A DNA stretch of 7,014 nt, taken from assembly GCA_003477405.1 (NCBI GenBank), contig QUDE01000035.1:1-7014 (forward strand), in the 5' to 3' direction. Position numbers and translations under genes: made by a program. Below are positions 5,279 through 7,014 of this stretch, piece after piece. Within the stretch, counting starts at the first letter, position 1, and each line of letters starts with the position of its first letter. The notes below the pieces were generated by a model. That model worked only from the letters and a program-made list of their open reading frames with translations, was not told the origin of the DNA and did no database searches. The DNA comes from Ruminococcaceae bacterium AM07-15. GTDB lineage: Bacteria; Bacillota; Clostridia; Oscillospirales; Butyricicoccaceae.

Positions 5279-5307
5279 ATTATATTCAATATTCGTGACA
5301 TTTGCAA
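5279..5307 (-). promoter_or_regulatory. Promoter of the toxin-antitoxin operon
   Basis: On the minus strand TTGCAA (5302-5307), exactly 17 bases, then a perfect TATAAT (5279-5284), about 40 bases upstream of the antitoxin ATG. This is a very good sigma-A type promoter. No equally good promoter was found before orf160, aph or cfr, so it may also drive the resistance genes. Confidence 0.75.
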
Positions 5308-5321
5308 GTGCATTGCAAATG
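5299..5321. promoter_or_regulatory. Operator palindrome for the antitoxin
   Basis: CATTTGCA (5299-5306), a 7-base spacer and TGCAAATG (5314-5321) form a perfect inverted repeat. One arm contains the -35 hexamer, so a bound RelB/DinJ-type repressor would block RNA polymerase. The position and symmetry are seen; the binding protein is inferred from the family's known autoregulation. Confidence 0.6.
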
Positions 5322-5423
5322 TTTTTTTGCAACTTTTCTATGAACAGTGCTTTCTATATGCTAACACCGCAGCGTGTACATTTAGGGGGTGAAAAAGCCT
5401 TATTTCGCGCGGTTTTCAAGCCT

Positions 5424-5490
5424 CGTTTTCGGTGGGGTAATATAAAAACCCTTACCCGCCCCGAAAACGCCTTGTAGGGCGTTTCTGGGG
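5424..5490. terminator. Rep 3' hairpin region with two competing stems
   Basis: Just after the rep stop, CCCCGAAAACGCC (5459-5471) pairs with GGCGTTTCTGGGG (5478-5490) with two central mismatches. The same segment, extended to 5452-5469, can instead pair with 5424-5440 (CGTTTTCGG then TGGGGTAA). In the leftward transcript a U-run (AAAAA at 5444-5448 on the plus strand) lies in the loop of the second stem. The position fits termination of rep, but the two mutually exclusive stems are more elaborate than a simple terminator. Confidence 0.55.
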
Positions 5491-5493
5491 CGT

Positions 5494-6945
5494 TTACAGC
5501 CCTTTCTTAAATTCCTCCACCAACAGATCGCTCAAAGCCTGTGATGGGCGTATTTTGACCGTTATATGCCCCTCCGGTACGGTGTCCCACCATTTGCGGA
5601 TCGTTTTCGGATCAAGTCCGGTGTCCCTATGACAATCGGCCTTGCGTCCCTCTGGATGCTCCTGCCGCCACGCATAGACTTGCGCTTTCTTTTCTTCTGC
5701 CCCTTTTCTTCTCCATGTGCCGCCAGGATAATCCACTTCCTGCACCGCCCTTGCTCTTTTCAAATGCTCTTTCTGTGATCTACCATTCCTCTTGTTGCGC
5801 TCGATGCGAACATCGGTCAGAGCTTCAATATCGGAAATCGTGAAATTGTAATACTCCTTGTCGTAGGCTTCCAGCGCACTCCGTATATCTTCCTCGGTCA
5901 ATGCGTTCTCATGCTTCACCATCTGCAGATCATCAAAAGCCTCTTTCATATCCTGCCGGAGCTGCTGCTTCGACACACCGCATTTGTAAGCATAGATAGC
6001 AAGGCACATCAAAAAGAAATACCGATGCCCGCCCTTTATCTCTCCGATCTGCCGCAGCCACCAATGGTAGAGCGCATACGGATCATCACCATGCACCTTT
6101 CCGGCAATATCCCACTTCTTGCGTCCTTTCTCGCCTCTCACAACAACACGCTCATACCACTCCGGATATGCCTCCCTCGCCTCAGCTCGTGTCATTTTGG
6201 ATGGGCTGAAAGGCTTATTGACATCCACCCTGTTTTCTGGCTTTGCGTAGGCGTTCAGATAATCCAGCGTTACCCGTTCTCCGGTACGGAAAGCGACCAG
6301 CTCCGTCCCATGCTTGTCATTGATGCTGCCCACCATGCGGAAGCTCTGATTGATGGATTGATACTGGATCGCCTTGACCTGCGAAGTGCTGCCATACTCC
6401 CATAGCCGGAAAGTGAGGTCATATTTCAGACTTTTAAGCTGAATTTTTATATTCGGGTATAGGTCAATCGGCTGCTGGAAAACATAGTAGATATGCAGCC
6501 CTGTCCCCGACAGAACAAGGAAAGTCGGCATCGGCAACCGGCGCACTCGCTCCGGATCGCCGCCAAAGCGCAGAAAGAGGTTGCGCAGCTCGGCAAGACC
6601 TACGCCATCCAGATCGAAGATCAGAGCATACATCCGCTGGGCGTTCTCCAGCCTGTTCTCCTTTCTGCGATATGCAAGACCGCTGCACAAAGTAAGGCTG
6701 TTCCCCTCGACAAACTCCATGTAATCCTGTTCCCATGTGTCGTTATACATCTTCCTGCGCCGGAGCTTCTTATCCTCGCTCTGTTCGTCCCGATACAGAT
6801 ACACAGCGTTCGGATGGGAAAAATCCGTGTGCCGTTCTCCGGAGTTCTCATTGTCCGGAAACAGCTCTTTATAAAACTCATAGCCTCCGACCTCCGGATA
6901 TTGTGCGCTCAAATACTCGTAGCAGCCTCGATAATTCTCGGTCAT
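5494..6945 (-). CDS. rep: Primase-like plasmid replication protein (archaeo-eukaryotic primase fold)
   Basis: This 483-aa protein is the likely replication initiator. Residues about 100-210 show the three motifs of archaeo-eukaryotic primase-type domains: the metal-binding D111-L-D113 in LIFDLDGV, SGTGLHIYYVF with H151, and a basic RMVGS segment around R203. The middle part is alpha-helical. A C-terminal helix-turn-helix around 420-453 (YAWRQEHPEGRKADCHRDTG then KTIRKWW) probably binds the origin. No other gene here could start replication, and no rolling-circle Rep motifs are present. The ATG at 6945 follows GAGGTGG at a good distance. Its upstream region crosses the circular junction into the structured leader at 1-350. 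Such proteins are often annotated as hypothetical; the replication role is inferred from fold motifs and context. Confidence 0.75.
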   Translation of the reverse strand: MTENYRGCYEYLSAQYPEVGGYEFYKELFPDNENSGERHTDFSHPNAVYLYRDEQSEDKKLRRRKMYNDTWEQDYMEFVEGNSLTLCSGLAYRRKENRLENAQRMYALIFDLDGVGLAELRNLFLRFGGDPERVRRLPMPTFLVLSGTGLHIYYVFQQPIDLYPNIKIQLKSLKYDLTFRLWEYGSTSQVKAIQYQSINQSFRMVGSINDKHGTELVAFRTGERVTLDYLNAYAKPENRVDVNKPFSPSKMTRAEAREAYPEWYERVVVRGEKGRKKWDIAGKVHGDDPYALYHWWLRQIGEIKGGHRYFFLMCLAIYAYKCGVSKQQLRQDMKEAFDDLQMVKHENALTEEDIRSALEAYDKEYYNFTISDIEALTDVRIERNKRNGRSQKEHLKRARAVQEVDYPGGTWRRKGAEEKKAQVYAWRQEHPEGRKADCHRDTGLDPKTIRKWWDTVPEGHITVKIRPSQALSDLLVEEFKKGL

Positions 6946-6961
6946 ATTACCACCTCACAAA

Positions 6962-7014
6962 AGAAAAAGTACCAAAAAGAAAATCCGCTGCGGCGGGGAT
7001 CGCCTGCGGGCGGG
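6962..7014. repeat. Terminal direct repeat, right copy (circular overlap)
   Basis: This is identical to 1-53. It should be trimmed when the molecule is closed. The rep ribosome site and start codon lie immediately to its left, so the leader of rep continues from here into base 54 onward. Confidence 0.9.

Noticed and set aside
5238..5313. N-terminal extension of the antitoxin to a start at 5313
   Set aside because: It would run through the TATAAT box and operator; the ATG at 5238 has a strong ribosome site and matches where the family begins.
5295..5477. 60-codon plus-strand frame between the antitoxin promoter and rep
   Set aside because: It has no ribosome site, overlaps the operator and the rep terminator hairpins, and shows no recognisable domain.

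Overview
The first 53 bases of the window (1-53) are repeated exactly as its last 53 (6962-7014), the usual sign of a linearised circular assembly. I read the window as one complete circular plasmid of about 6,961 bp. It looks like a small mobilisable plasmid of a gut Firmicute, most likely Clostridia (Clostridioides or an Oscillospiraceae/Lachnospiraceae relative). The reasons are the clostridial-style MOBV relaxase, strong AGGAGG-type ribosome sites, consensus TTGNNN-17-TATAAT promoters and the Gram-positive resistance genes. All supported genes lie on the minus strand.

Layout, read leftward in the direction of transcription. A 483-aa primase-like replication protein (6945-5494) is preceded, across the circular junction, by a long structured leader (about 1-350) with a promoter at 351-379. 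Downstream of rep is a hairpin-rich terminator region (5424-5490). Next comes a strong promoter/operator (5279-5321) and an operon: RelB/DinJ-like antitoxin, YafQ-like toxin, and a 160-aa HTH/coiled-coil protein resembling plasmid replication accessory proteins, whose coding sequence carries a dense array of TTTCGC motifs. The same orientation continues into a resistance block: the 5' stub of a P-loop kinase gene, aph(3')-IIIa (kanamycin/neomycin resistance), a cfr-family 23S rRNA methyltransferase gene (phenicol, lincosamide, oxazolidinone, pleuromutilin and streptogramin A resistance), and the 3' part of what appears to be the same kinase gene. A non-coding, hairpin-rich segment (1648-1937) follows and holds the likely oriT. 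The MOBV relaxase gene (1647-400) completes the circle.

How it works together: rep and possibly orf160 handle replication, the toxin-antitoxin pair stabilises inheritance, and the relaxase plus oriT allow transfer with a helper element, since there are no mating-pair genes. The aph-cfr block is the cargo. It appears to sit inside a disrupted kinase gene, and no clear promoter of its own was found, so it may be transcribed from the toxin-antitoxin promoter. The resistance genes look more AT-rich than rep and mob by eye, consistent with separate origin.

The least explained parts are the rep leader, with mutually exclusive long complementary segments and twin hairpins, and the TTTCGC array inside orf160. 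Either could be the replication origin or a copy-control element.
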